A stretch of DNA of 64,000 nucleotides from Homarus americanus (GCF_018991925.1 NW_024744357.1:2420046-2484045); one strand, 5' to 3'. Numbered from the stretch's first letter, positions 13,580-24,213 are shown. The notes: generated by a model not told the origin, from the sequence alone. A program made the numbers and translations.

Positions 13580-14812
13580 GAGCCTGGGAGGAAGGTAGGG
13601 TGAGAGTATGAGGGGGAGTAAAGATGAATGAGTGAGAGGGGTGTGTGAGTGGTGGAGACGTGTGGTGAGTGAGGGCGTGTGAGTGGTGAGGAGGGCGTGG
13701 TGAGGAGGGCGTGTGGTGAGTGAGGAGGGCGTGGAGTGAGTGAGGAGGGCGTGTGAGGTGGGTGAGAGGGCGTGTGGTGGTGAGAGGGCGTGTGGTGGGT
13801 GAGGAGGGCGTGTGGTGGTGAGGAGGGCGTGTGGTGGATGGGGAGGGCGTGTGGTGGAGTGGAGGGCGTGTGAGGTGAGTGGGAGGGGCGTGTGGTGGTG
13901 AGAGGGCGTGTGGGTGAGTGAGGAGGGCGTGTGAGGTGGTGGGGAGGGCGTGGTGGGTGGGGAGGGTGACGTGTGGTGGTGGTGAGTGGTGAGGTGCGTG
14001 TGAGTGGTTCGTGTGGTGAGTGAGAGGGCGTGTGGTGAGTGAGTGGGGAGGGCAGGGAGAATGGGGAGGGCGGTGAGGAGTGAGGAGGGAGGTGGGGGTG
14101 GGAGGTGGAGTGCAGAGTTGAGAGTGGGAGGGACAGGTGAGGTGGGGTGGAGTGGGAGGGCAGGGGTGAGGGGTGGGAGGGGCCAGGTGGGAGTGGGGAG
14201 GGGTGGTGGAGTGGGGAGGGCGGGGTGGGGAGTGGGGAGGGCAGGGGTGGGTGGGGAGGGCAGGGGTGGGAGTGGGGAGGGGCCGGTGGAGTGGGGAGGG
14301 CGGGGTGAGGTGGGGGAGGTGGAGGGCGGGTGAGGAGGTGGGGTGAGGTGGGGTGGGGAGGGCGGGGTGGGGAGAGAGAGGGGGCCGGGGTGAGGTGGGG
14401 AGGTGGAAAGGGGCAGGGTGGGGTGGGGGTGGGGAGGGGCGGGTGGGAGTGGAGGGGCGGGGTGAGGTGGAGGGCGGGTGGTGGGAGTGGGAGGCGGGTG
14501 AGGTTGGGAAGAATGGGAGGCGGGTGGGTGAGGAGGTGGGGGCGAGATTGAGGAGTGAGGAGGGCAGTTGAGGGTGGGGAGAGGGAGGAGGGTGAGGAGG
14601 GCGGGTGAGGAGTGAAAGAGTGGAGAGGGGGAGGGGTGAGGACGGGTGGGGGAGTGGGGAGGGCGGGTGAGGTGGGGAGGTGGAGGGGGCAGGGGTGGGG
14701 TGGGGAGGGCGGGGGGTGAGGTGGGGAGGGGCGGGTTGAGGTGGAAAGGTGAAAGGGGCAGATTGGGGGTGAGGAGGGGGCGGGTGGGGAGTGGAGGTGA
14801 GAGGGGTGGGGA
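13580..14812. repeat. G-rich minisatellite, two sub-blocks
   Basis: At 13640-14040 the motif is gtgaggagggcgtgtggtga, about 20 bp. From about 14040 it becomes almost pure purine plus T, with ggtggggagggcggggtgag-like units. Runs of three or more G are dense on the plus strand, so G-quadruplex folding is plausible. Pro/Ser-rich minus-strand frames of 500-600 codons are artefacts of C-rich repeats. Confidence 0.9.
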
Positions 14813-15292
14813 GCACAGCAGCACTGGCCAACACTCCTTAAAGGGGACCAACCCGCAGCGCCTCACCAGGTCTACATCTCCAGCCTCATGCTGGCATGTT
14901 TCTTGCAGCCTTGTTTTCACACACAGTTCATCATAACAATGGCTAATATAATGGCCATCATAACATCGTGTGACAACGTTTGCATATGGGTCATAGGTAT
15001 GGCAGCAGAAGTGTGGATATCATGGGTAGATGGCAGATGGCCAGGGCCATGGGATAGCAGGGCATGACAGTGATGGGCAAATGGTTCTCCTCCTATCTCT
15101 TCCTACGACCAAAATCTCTCTACCTAAAAAAAAAAATTCTCCCATAACTTAGATTTTTGGGTCTCCTGTATTTTAAAAGTTAAGAGGAAAAAATAAGAGT
15201 GAAGCCTTGAACTTTTGAGACTTTGAACACTGGATCAAAGTAGGGGTTAGAATCTTGGTAGGCTGAAAAGTGAACTCGGCCAAAAGGCAATA
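14813..15292. other. Single-copy-looking spacer
   Basis: This is non-repetitive sequence between the G-rich array and a (TG)n tract. A plus-strand ATG frame of about 60 codons begins at 14888, and a minus-strand frame covers about 14815-14920 before entering repeat. Neither resembles a family I recognise. An A-run lies near 15126. I see no supported gene. Confidence 0.6.
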
Positions 15293-15293
15293 T

Positions 15294-15295
<2 letters not shown>

Positions 15296-15329
<34 letters not shown>
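15296..15329. repeat. (TG)n microsatellite
   Basis: About 17 uninterrupted TG dinucleotides. Confidence 0.95.
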
Positions 15330-15332
<3 letters not shown>

Positions 15333-15524
15333 TTTATTATTTCGTTAAGTTGTTTGTGAGGCACCAAGTATATTGCTTAAGAAACTGTGAGACAAGTTAA
15401 CAAAGATTATGTGTTCTGTTAATGTAAATAATAATAATATGTATACAACACACATTGGGGTCACTTCAGTAGCACCAGACTGCATATATCATTATTAACC
15501 TCAAGTTAAATAGTCTCAGGTAGC

Positions 15525-15950
15525 AGATGTGGCTGACAGTGTGGTAATGTGGTTGACTGTGTGGTAGTGTGGTTGACTGTGTGGTAGTGTGGTTGACTGT
15601 GTGGTAGTGTGGTTGACTGTGTGGTAGTGTGGTTCACTGTGTGGTAGTGTGATTGACTGTGGTAGTGTGGTTGACTGTGTAGTGTGGTTGACTGTGTGGT
15701 AGTGTGGTAGTGTGGTTGACTGTGCGGTAGTGTGATTGACTGTGGTAGTGTGGTTGACTGTGTGGTAGTGTGGTTGACTGTGTGGTAGTGTGGTTGACTG
15801 TGGTAGTGTGGCCGACAGTGAGGTAGTGTGGCTGACAGTGAAGTAGTGCAGTTAACAGTGTAATGGTAGTATGGTTAACAGTATGGTAGTATGGTTGTTA
15901 TTATGGCAGTATGGTTGGTAGTATGGTTGACAGTATGGCGAGAAAGATAT
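15525..15950. repeat. 20-bp minisatellite gtggtagtgtggttgactgt
   Basis: About 20 copies of gtggtagtgtggttgactgt, some shortened to 18 or 10 bp, decay after about 15830 into gtatggttaacagtatggta variants. Confidence 0.92.
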
Positions 15951-16721
15951 CTAACAAACACCTCAAGAACCGAGGATCAAGAAGACAAGGTGGAGTAACC
16001 AAAAGCAATAAGCAGACACACGATGATGAGGCTCAACAAGGAGAGGAGGAAAGATGATAGATTGAATCCCCTTTGGCACACTGAGCATGGCAAGAGAAAG
16101 ATTGAAAGGGAAAAAAAACAAGAGGATTTTTTTCGTCTTATATGCGTCAAGTAATAAGTGAGACTAGACTACACTTCTCCCATATACTTTAGGGAAGAAC
16201 TTTACAGGATAAGGAGTTTAGATGAAGGGAATAAATTAAATACTGAGTGGAAAAAAATAAGAGAGGAGGAATTTAGTGAATGAAAATCAAGTCTTGGTGA
16301 TAATCTTATTTGTGAGACGAAATGAATGAATGTGTGTGCCTTGGTAGGAGTGAATGTATCACAAAAAAGTGAATTAAAAGAGCTAAGGGTGAATGTGTTC
16401 CCAGAAAGCGTAAATTTGTTTTGATACTTCGACGGTAAATATTCCTTATTAGAAACCCCTTTATTTTCTTCTACATATAGTTTGTAAGTTAATGTTTTCA
16501 AGTTATATCTTTACATATATTAAATTCAGCATTAAAGTGGGCCAGAATTGGGTATCCTTAACAGTTATATTATTATTATTATTAATGGGCGGGGCAGTAC
16601 AAGAAAGGGTGAAAGGGTATATGGGAGGCTGGGCGGGGCGGGATGGAGCAGAGTGGGGTACAGTACATGGCCGGGCAGGCGATACCAGGTTAAACCGCCC
16701 CACCCTCATTGGACAGCGAGT
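15951..16721. other. AT-rich spacer, no gene seen
   Basis: Mostly A-rich plus-strand sequence with no long frame resembling a known protein. A short (ATT)n lies near 16567. A GC-richer block with ggcggggcgg, an Sp1-like GC box by sequence only, lies at about 16587-16680. Confidence 0.55.
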
Positions 16722-16829
16722 TGTTGTCCGGCCATCGCCCCAACACACAAACAAGCACCCAAGCAGTTCATAATGACTGGGAATGGTTATCATTGTTTTG
16801 TTTAATAAATTCACGAAACAATTTGCTCT
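16722..16829 (+). repeat. Left arm of a 0.84-kb inverted repeat pair
   Basis: This segment reads tgttgtcc, then acacacaaacaagcacccaa, then taatgactgggaatggttat, and ends aattcacgaaacaatttgct. The reverse complement of 17426-17560 matches it with few mismatches. The right arm has about 31 extra bases in the middle. The arms are separated by about 600 bp of single-copy-looking DNA. It could be two opposed copies of a dispersed repeat or the ends of a fold-back element. No transposase is seen between them. Confidence 0.75.
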
Positions 16830-17425
16830 CTCCTGTTTACATTATATGACATAATACATTAGGTCTTGGCGCCTGGGGTTCACAACGATAATATCAGACT
16901 CCTCCAAGTTGTATTGTCCCTCAGAATGGTAGCCAGTATGAGTGCGAGGGATAATATGGTTCATGAGAGAATGCTTTATCATCCTCCCTGATAATGGCCT
17001 CACGATGGGTAGGCCATTGATCCGTACAATGGATGATACGAAGGAAGTATTGCTGACATATGAGCAACACGAATAATATAAAAGGCTGTGACAACAAGTA
17101 GATCACACCACCAGTCATTTGGGTTGGGTGGAAAAATAAGCAAAGTAACATGACCATAATTTATTGTTATTTATAGTCGTAAAGGTAACCATACATGTTG
17201 CCAAGCTAATATTATATACACTCAATAACTTTGTAAATATTTATAGTTAATAAAAGATAAAACAATTATTCAAACAATCTATTCTTTAGATTATAAAATT
17301 AAGCATAACACATATTGTCACGAAGATTATTCATTCAGTAGCCAGACCAGCATGGGTGCCAGCTCCGGTCTGCCTCTGTAGTATTCCCACTGTCTGTTAG
17401 TGTGCACCATAATGTTAAATATGAT
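16830..17425. other. Spacer inside the inverted pair
   Basis: About 600 bp of AT-leaning sequence with no tandem repeat and no recognisable coding frame. A minus-strand frame of 78 codons at 16921-17157 has no family resemblance that I can name. Confidence 0.5.
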
Positions 17426-17560
17426 AGAGCAAATTGTTTCGTGAATTTATTGAACAAAACAATGATAACTTTTCCCAGTCATTATTGAGAACTACAAGTA
17501 TAAGAGCTCCATTGTTGAACAGCTTGGGTGCTTGTTTGTGTGTGAGGCATGGGGACAACA
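17426..17560 (-). repeat. Right arm of the inverted repeat pair
   Basis: Its reverse complement matches 16722-16829. The match includes agagcaaattgtttcgtgaa, aacaatgataac, and, beyond a 31-bp insertion, gcttgggtgcttgtttgtgt. It diverges abruptly from the left arm outside these limits. Confidence 0.75.
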
Positions 17561-18190
17561 TAGAACCGTTGCCTGAAATTTGTTGCTAGATCTTGAAGAT
17601 TTTACCCCAACCTTGAGAACTTGATAGAAATATTTGAAAATCTCCCAAACATTGAAAATTAGATAATTCTTTTTCATTTTTTTTTATGAATTTTCTGTTT
17701 TTTAAATTTAAGAATCATATTTAACTTGGATATCACAATATTCTTTTGGCACTTAGTTTGCTAAATAATGTGGCACTCCTGGGTCCATGAATCGCCAATT
17801 TTGCACCTCCAAGCAACGTGAATCCTCCTTCATTAATTTGAAAGAAATGCTAAATATATAACTTTAGTTGCCGTTTTGTAGAAGCAATAATTAAAATTAA
17901 TTACTTAGCAGACTACACTAAACTACAGTGTACTACAGTACAACCGGTCTACTTAATTAGGTATTAAGTAAAGTCTCTGCTTTGATAAACTCAGATAGAA
18001 CTTGAGTTTAGTCGTGTCTCACCGTCCAACGAATAAATTTCGTTTTCTTTTGTAATGCAGAATACCGAGAGTCTATTTTCATTTTATTATCTATTATTTT
18101 CGTGTATATTTTATATATTTTGTACATTTTGTAGAATTGCATTGAATAAATTAAAATAATTGTAATTGGATATAATTGCAAACCTCAAAT
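17561..18190. other. AT-rich spacer, no gene seen
   Basis: AT-rich DNA with no tandem array and no frame I can support. It ends just before the GC-rich island at about 18190-18600. Confidence 0.5.
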
Positions 18191-18318
18191 TTTGTTTAGT
18201 GACCGGGAAAGATTGAGACACGAATCTGGTAACTTTGTTCTTTCACGAGTGGCATCACTGACAACGACCCGCCGTCCAATACGGGCGAGTCGACTTTACA
18301 CCCTCCACCTTGACTGTA

Positions 18319-18600
18319 TCAGGAACTTTCGTCCGGGATTATACATGGTGAAGCGTGGAGGGGGTTGGAGGAGCAGGGCGGAAGGGGCGGGGCGGGGTGA
18401 GGTGGGGTTGCCTCCACCTCCACCGTCTCCGGATGATTGCGGCCAACAAGACCATCGCTGCCCAGTCCACCGCCATCGATCTCTCCGACCAACCACCGCA
18501 ACTGCCCAACCACCGCAACTGCCGCCGCCATCACCGCCACGGTCGCCGCCGCCGCCAGGCTGCCCCGCATTAATCCATTTCTTGTGTGCATGCCGTCCAT
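18319..18600 (-). CDS. Candidate first coding exon, N-terminal membrane anchor (unproven)
   Basis: The minus strand has an ATG at 18600 in the context cacc-ATG-G, an excellent Kozak match. It sits in a GC-rich island with a short (CA)n on its 5' side. The frame starts MDGMHTRNGLMRGSL, followed by an Ala/Val-rich hydrophobic run AAAATVAVMAAAVAVVGQLR at residues 16-35. After that come LVGEIDGGG and a Pro-rich tail, with a stop at 94 codons. A short basic head plus one hydrophobic span suits a type II membrane protein such as a Golgi enzyme, or a signal anchor. The true exon may end at an internal donor-like GAG|GTGGAG. The GC-rich composition could make such a frame by chance, and the plus strand has overlapping frames. 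No family is recognised. Confidence 0.3.
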   Translation of the reverse strand: MDGMHTRNGLMRGSLAAAATVAVMAAAVAVVGQLRWLVGEIDGGGLGSDGLVGRNHPETVEVEATPPHPAPPLPPCSSNPLHASPCIIPDESS

Positions 18601-18679
18601 GGTGTCACGTGACCCACCCGAGTGTGTGTGTGTGTGTGTTCCAACTTACACGGTGTGAAAGACGTAAAATAACTTGACT

Positions 18680-19180
18680 TTCCGAGTACAATATTTTAAC
18701 ATCTTGAGTACATCCTTCTTTTTGAGAATATGACCCTGTACTCGGGCCTAAGAAGTCCTCTCACTCTAAAGCTTAAGTCTTCATAATCTGGGGGTAAAAC
18801 CATCGTATTCTCTGGGGTAAATCATCGTACACTAAAGGTTGTCATTGTACTCGGGAGCTTAATTCATCATACTCTAGGGGATAAAGTTTCGTAGTCTGGA
18901 GCTTAACGTCATTGTACTCAAATGGTACATATTGTGACAGCTGCGTGGACAGTACTCAGGGTTTGACCTAGTACAGCAAGAGGTCAAAGGTCAGCCATTG
19001 TTCTGTAACTATAACTTTTAAGAAATAAACAAGTTCTCTCATTGTTTGTTTGTTTCTTCATCTTCCACCTGGATAATTAAAGGTAAACCACACTAATGAA
19101 TATCTGAAAAATACACAGGTAAACTTGAAGGTAAACTAATGAATGAAATTTATAAATACACAGGTAAGAGCAGATCTATA
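18680..19180. other. Spacer with degenerate 22-bp-type repeats
   Basis: Around 18780-18930 five or six poorly conserved units carry catcgtactc and ggggtaaa-like blocks. This is the same motif that is homogenised at 21055-21285. The rest, about 18940-19180, looks single-copy. No gene is seen. Confidence 0.55.

Positions 19181-19213
<33 letters not shown>
19181..19213. repeat. (CA)n microsatellite
   Basis: About 16 CA dinucleotides. Confidence 0.95.
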
Positions 19214-19429
19214 ACAAATAGAGATGCAAATCTAGTCCACCAAGTCACAAAACTGCAGAAACATAAACCTCGGGCCGGATCCACTAAGCTTCCTACGGCT
19301 AAATTTTCCTCGTAAAACCCGACCTGAAGGAAGGAACGTAAACCGGTTCTTCCAACATTAAACAAAACATGCTAAAAATGGTCCAAAATGGCGGCCAGAT
19401 TACACTGAGACTGTAATGTAATGTAACTA

Positions 19430-19753
19430 GATGTGTGTGTGTGTGTGTGGTTGCTCGTGTGTGTGTGTGCGTTTGTTGCTCGTGTGTGTGTGTGTGTGTG
19501 TGTTACTCTGTGTATGTGCGTTTGTTGCTCGTGTATGTGTGCGTTTGTTGTTAGTGTATGTGTGTGTGTGTGTGTGTGTTTGTTGCTCGTGTGTATGTGC
19601 GTTTGTTGCTCGTGTGTGTTTGTTGCTCGTGTGTGTGTGTGTGTGTGTGTGTGTTGCTCGTGTGCATGTTGTGTGTTTGTTGCTCGTGTGTATGTGTTTG
19701 TTGCTCGTGTATGTGTGTTTGTTGCTCGTGTGTATGTTCTGTTTGCTCGTGTG

Positions 19754-19796
<43 letters not shown>

Positions 19797-19815
19797 GCTC
19801 GTGTGTGTTTGTGTA
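19430..19815. repeat. TG-rich minisatellite with ttgttgctcgtg units
   Basis: Units of (tg)n followed by tttgttgctcgtg vary in length because the TG tract expands and contracts. A pure TG tract lies at about 19757-19794. Cys/Val-rich (plus) and Thr/His-rich (minus) frames are artefacts. Confidence 0.92.
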
Positions 19816-19960
19816 GGAGGATGCCACCGCTCATCTTGTATGTGGCAGTCGACCCCGGGCTTAATGTTATTACATCCAACGCCTTCCCGACCCGGCGCTC
19901 ACTGGAGACGTTCAATGTGCTCAAAGTGTTCCTAGACGAACAGTGGCGCTCACACGGCCC
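19816..19960 (+). other. Exon-like coding-biased island of unknown identity
   Basis: About 145 bp of GC-rich sequence lies between two satellites, preceded by an acceptor-like tttgtgtag. On the plus strand a stop-free frame includes ILYVAVDPGLNVITSNAFP, then TRRSLETFNVLKVFLDEQW, and runs on into repeat. The minus strand is also open (RRVGKALDVITLSPGSTATY). Composition and a protein-like residue mix suggest an exon or gene fragment. I do not recognise the family, and the strand is undecided, though plus is slightly preferred. Confidence 0.3.
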
Positions 19961-19965
19961 TTTAA

Positions 19966-20268
19966 ATTTTCCTACAGCCTTTATATATTTTCCACGACCC
20001 TTCATATTTTCCCACGGTTCTCAAAATTTCCCCACGGTTCTCAATATTTTCCCACGGTTTCTCAATATTTTCCCAGTTTCTCAAAATTTTCCCGACTCTC
20101 AATATTTTCCCGGTTCTAAAAATTTCCCCAGTTCTCAATATTTTCCCACGGTTCTCAATATTTTCCCACGACCCTCCATATTTTCCCACGGTTCTCAATA
20201 TTTTCCCACGACTCTCAATATTTTCCCACGGTTCTCAATATTTTCCCACCACCCTCAATGCTTTCTCA
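19966..20268. repeat. 20-bp minisatellite ttctcaatattttcccacgg
   Basis: About 14 imperfect copies of ttctcaatattttcccacgg. Because 20 is not a multiple of three, the Phe/Pro/Ser-rich frame across it is an artefact. Confidence 0.93.
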
Positions 20269-20474
20269 TAAAGACAATAAGAACGTTCTATCGTATGTTT
20301 ATGTCATGTCGTTGAAGAAAAGGTGAAGAAAAAAGTAGTAAAAGAAGAACAATAACAACAAGGAGAACATGAAGAATGAGAACAAGACAAAAGAAAGAAG
20401 AAGAGAATGAAGAAGGTTGTAGAAGGCGTATAAGAAAGAAAGAAAGGGAAAAAATACAAGCTTATACAGTAAGC

Positions 20475-20755
20475 CTCTACGTATGCTCCTCCTCCAGTTA
20501 TCCCTCTATATGCTCCTCCTCCAGTTATCCCTCTATATGCTCCTCCTCAGTTATCACTCTATATGCTCCTCCTCCAGTTATCCCTCTATATGCTCCTCCT
20601 CAGTTATCCCTCCATAAATGCTCCTCCTCCAGTTATCCCTCCACGTAAGCTGTTGCTCCATTCTTACTTACCTCATACTTATCTGCCTCCATGCTCCACC
20701 TCTCCCCCCATGCTCCACCTCTCCTCCATGCTCCACCTTCCCTCCCTCGTGTGAT
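20475..20755. repeat. 27-bp CT-rich minisatellite and a shorter decayed block
   Basis: At 20485-20650 the unit is gctcctcctccagttatccc followed by tctatat, 27 bp, so one frame stays open and repeats nine residues. At 20680-20755 a shorter unit, catgctccacctctcc, occurs about four times. A-rich DNA lies just upstream (20320-20470). Confidence 0.88.
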
Positions 20756-20847
20756 CCAACAATTCTTACCTGAAACAAAGGAAAAAATCTGTTAAGACTA
20801 TGAACTTTTTTTAATTATGAGAACAAGTAAATAAACAGACACTAAAA

Positions 20848-20955
20848 TCAGACAGACAGACAGACAGACAGAGACAGATAGACAGACACAGACAGATAGA
20901 CAGACACAGACAGATAGACAGACACAGACAGATAGACAGACACAGACAGACAGAT
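20848..20955. repeat. (CAGA)n-type compound microsatellite
   Basis: Cagacagacagaca grades into a repeated 18-bp acagatagacagacacag block. Confidence 0.92.
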
Positions 20956-21054
20956 TGGTGGAAATGGAAACAAAATCAAAACACAGACAAACGGACGGAC
21001 ATTAAAACAAAGATAAACCAAACAGACAGACAGGCATTTGGACGGGCAGACGGA

Positions 21055-21285
21055 CCGTACTCAAGGGGTTAAACCATCGTACTCAAGGGGTAAAACCATC
21101 GTACTCAAGGGGTAAAAAACATCGTACTCAAGGGGTTAAACCATGTCATGATCGAAATTAAAACCATCGTACTCAAGGGTTAATCGTACTCAAGGGGTTA
21201 AACCATCGTACTCAAGGGGTAAAACCATCGTACTCAAGGGGTAAAAAACATCGTACTCAAGGGGTTAAATCACCGCACTCAAATT
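21055..21285. repeat. 22-bp minisatellite (catcgtactcaaggggtaaa)
   Basis: About ten units of catcgtactcaaggggtaaa plus ac or similar, with one unit disrupted near 21145. It is a cleaner version of the degenerate block at 18780-18930. Confidence 0.9.
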
Positions 21286-21454
21286 CTAGACCACACTATA
21301 TGAATCCCCCCAAAATAATATTAATCATATAACGCGTGAAATTAAATCACACTATTATTGGGACGTGTGATTGCTCCACGTTATACCATATATAATGAGA
21401 GTTAGCTCAGTGTATTGGCCGAGAGACTGATAAAATGATGATGTATGACCCAGA

Positions 21455-21752
21455 CCACTAAGTAGGGAAGGAGGAAGAGGAGGAGGGTGGGATGGAGGAA
21501 GGAGGGAGGGTGGGATGGAGGAGAGGGAGGGAGGAGGGAAGGAGGAGGGAGGGGGAGGGAGGGAGGTGGGGGAGGGAGGAGGTGGGGAGAGGGGGAAGGA
21601 AGGGAGGTGGGATGGAGGGGGAGAGAGGGAGGAGGGAGGGAGAGGGTGGGTTGGGGAGAGAGAGGTGGAAGGAGGAGGGGGAGGGAGAGGAAGGTGGGGA
21701 AGGAAGGAGGGAGGGAGGGAGGGAGGGAGAGGAGTGCGGAAGGGGGAGGGAC
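21455..21752. repeat. Purine-rich GGA/GAG tract
   Basis: Almost 300 bp of uninterrupted G and A on the plus strand with occasional T, built from gggagg, gaggaagg and gatggagg blocks. A triplex (H-DNA) or slipped structure is plausible from composition. Gly/Glu-rich plus and Pro/Ser-rich minus frames are artefacts. Confidence 0.9.
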
Positions 21753-21814
21753 CAATCGTCATCAGCATAATGCACAGTTTGTCATATTGCTTGAGAGAGG
21801 CTGTGTGTGCGTGT

Positions 21815-21815
21815 C

Positions 21816-21857
<42 letters not shown>
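21815..21857. repeat. (TG)n microsatellite
   Basis: About 20 TG repeats. Confidence 0.95.
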
Positions 21858-22014
21858 TAGTGTTAACAAGACTCCGCGTGAACCACCAACACCACCTTTC
21901 AAGGCTTCATTTAAATCCGTTAACAGTTATCGAAGCCTTAAAAACCTCACCTAACAATTAACCCATTGAGGCTTCGTGGTCAGGGGGGAATCGAGGCCTC
22001 AATAGCTCTTCACC

Positions 22015-22320
22015 ACCAACAACAACCATTAACAATACTACTACTACTACCACCACCACCACAACCTCCATCAACTACCCCCACCATCACCACTACCGAC
22101 CATCACTACCCCATCACCACCACCAATACCATAATACATCACCATCACCACTACCACCATCACTACCCCCACCACCAATACCATCACCATCACCACTACC
22201 CCATCACCACTACCCCACCACCACCATACCATCACCTACCCCCCATCACCACCATCATCACTACGACAACCTTCACCGACAACCTTCAACAACCACTCCT
22301 CCTCCTCCTCCTCCTCCTGC
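22015..22320. repeat. Trinucleotide-rich CAC/ACT tract
   Basis: Mixed (ACT)n, (CAC)n and ccatcaccact units, ending in (CTC)n at about 22290-22316. The segment after it, 22330-22525, looks single-copy and has no gene I can support. Confidence 0.85.
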
Positions 22321-22527
22321 CTCTCCCATCCCTTCATTGAAAAAAATAATCATATATATTTTTCATTTTCCATTCAGTTCGGGCAAATAAAAGCGACCAA
22401 TTGCCAAAACAGTTCTGGTTGATGAGGCACCCGGCTTATCTGGCCCTGAGTGCCACTCCTGGAATACAGATGAGGTGTGCCAATGAGTGCCTACCGTGTC
22501 TGTCACCCTGTGTGTGGTGTAGTGTTT

Positions 22528-24213
22528 TTAAGTGTGTGTGTGTGTGTGGGGGGGTTGTATGTGTGTGGGGTTGTGTGTGTGTGTGGGGGTTGTATGTGTG
22601 TGTGGGGGTTGTGTGTGTGGGGGGTTGTGTGTGTGTGTGGGGTTGTGTGTGGGGTGTGTGTGGGTGGGGGGTTGAATGTGTGTGGGTGGGGGTTGTGTGT
22701 GTGTGTGGGTGGGGGTTGTATGTGGGTGGGGTTGTATGTGTGGGTGGGGTGTGTGTGTGGGTGGGGGGTTGTATGTGTGTGGGTGGGGGTTGTATGTGTG
22801 GGTGGGGTTGTATGTGTGGGTGGGGTTGTTGTGTGTGTGGGTGGGGGGGTTGTGTGTGTGTGTGGGTGGGGTTGTATGTGTGTGTGTGTGGGTGGGGTTG
22901 TATGTGTGTGGGTGGGGGTTGTATGTGTGTGGGTGGGGTTGTATGTGTGTGTGGGTGGGGGGTTGTGTGTGTGTGTGGGTGGGGGTTGTGTGTGTGTGTG
23001 GGGGGTTGTGTGTGTGTGGGTGGGGGTTGTGTGTGTGTGGGTGGGGTTGTGTGTGTGTGTGGGTGGGGGTTGTATGTGTGGGTGGGGGTTGTGTGTGTGT
23101 GTGGGGGTTGTGTGTGGGTGGGGTTGTATGTGTGGGTGGGGGTTGTATGTGGGTGGGGTTGTGTGTGTGTGGGTGGGGTTGTATGTGTGTGGGTGGGGGT
23201 TGTGTGTGTGTGGGTGGGGGTTGTGTGTGTGTGGGTGGGGGGTTGTGTGTGTGTGGGTGGGGGGTTGTGTGTGTGTGGTGGGGTTGTGTGTGTGGGTGGG
23301 GTTGTATGTGTGGGTGGGGGTTGTATGTGTGGGTGGGGTGTTGTGTGGGTGGGGTTGTGTGTGGGGGTGGGGTTGTTGTGTGTGGGTGGGGGGTTGTTGT
23401 GTGTGGGTGGGGTGTGTGTGGGTGGGGTTGTGTGTGGGGTGGGGTTGTATGTGTGTGGGTGGGGTTGTGTGTGGGTGGGGGTTGTATGTGTGTGGGTGGG
23501 GGTTGTATGTGGTGGGGGTGGTGGGGTTGTATGTGTGTGGGTGGGGGTTGTTGTGTGGGTGGGGGGTTGTATGTGTGTGGGTGGGGTTGTTGTGTGTGGG
23601 GGGGTTGTGTGTGTGGGTGGGGTTGTATGTGTGTGGTGGGGTTGTGTGGGTGGGGTTGTATGTGTGGGTGGGGGTGTATGTGTGTGTGGGTGGGGGTTGT
23701 GTGTGTGTGTGGGTGGGGGTTGTGTGTGTGGTGGGTGGGGGTTGTGTTGTGTGTGGTGGGGTTGTGTGTGTGGGTGGGGTTGTGTGTGTGTGGGTGGGGG
23801 TTGTTGTGTGTGGGTGTTGTATGTGTGTGGGTGGGGTTGTATGTGTGGGTGGGTGGGGGTGTGTGTGTGGGTGGGGTTGTATGTGTGGTGGGTGGGGGGT
23901 TGTATGTGGGTGGGTGGGGGTGTATGTGGGTGGTGGGTGTTGTGTGGGTGGGGTTGTATGTGTGTGGGGGGGTTGTTGTGTGTGGTGGGGTTGTATGTGT
24001 GTGGGGGGTTGTTGTGTGGGTGGGGGTTGTATGTGTGGGTGGGTGGGGTTGTATGTGTGTGTGGGGTGGGGGTTGTATGTGTGTGTGGGTGGGGTTGTGT
24101 GTGTGGGTGGGGTTGTATGTGTGTGGGTGGGGGTTGTATGTGTGTGGGGTGGGTTGTTGGGGTGGGTTGTGTGTGGGTGGGGGTGTGTGGGTGGGGGTTG
24201 TATGTGTGTGAGT
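22528..24213. repeat. G-rich minisatellite, 1.7 kb (gtgggtggggttgtatgtgt)
   Basis: About 80 units of gtgggtggggttgtatgtgt, 18-24 bp, with the length set by the TG tract and the G run. GGG runs recur every few bases on the plus strand, so neighbouring units satisfy a G-quadruplex pattern. Frames of 500-600 codons, rich in Gly, Cys, Val and Trp, are artefacts. Confidence 0.94.

Noticed and set aside
13403..14920. Pro/Ser-rich minus-strand protein starting MKTRLQETCQHEAGDVDL
   Set aside because: Only the first 35 or so codons lie in non-repeat DNA; the rest is the C-rich strand of a minisatellite.
19880..19915. Sequencing-adapter contamination, because the peptide AFPTRRS is typical of translated adapter
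   Set aside because: The DNA (gccttcccgacccggcgctc) differs from the common adapter at several positions, so the likeness is at peptide level only.
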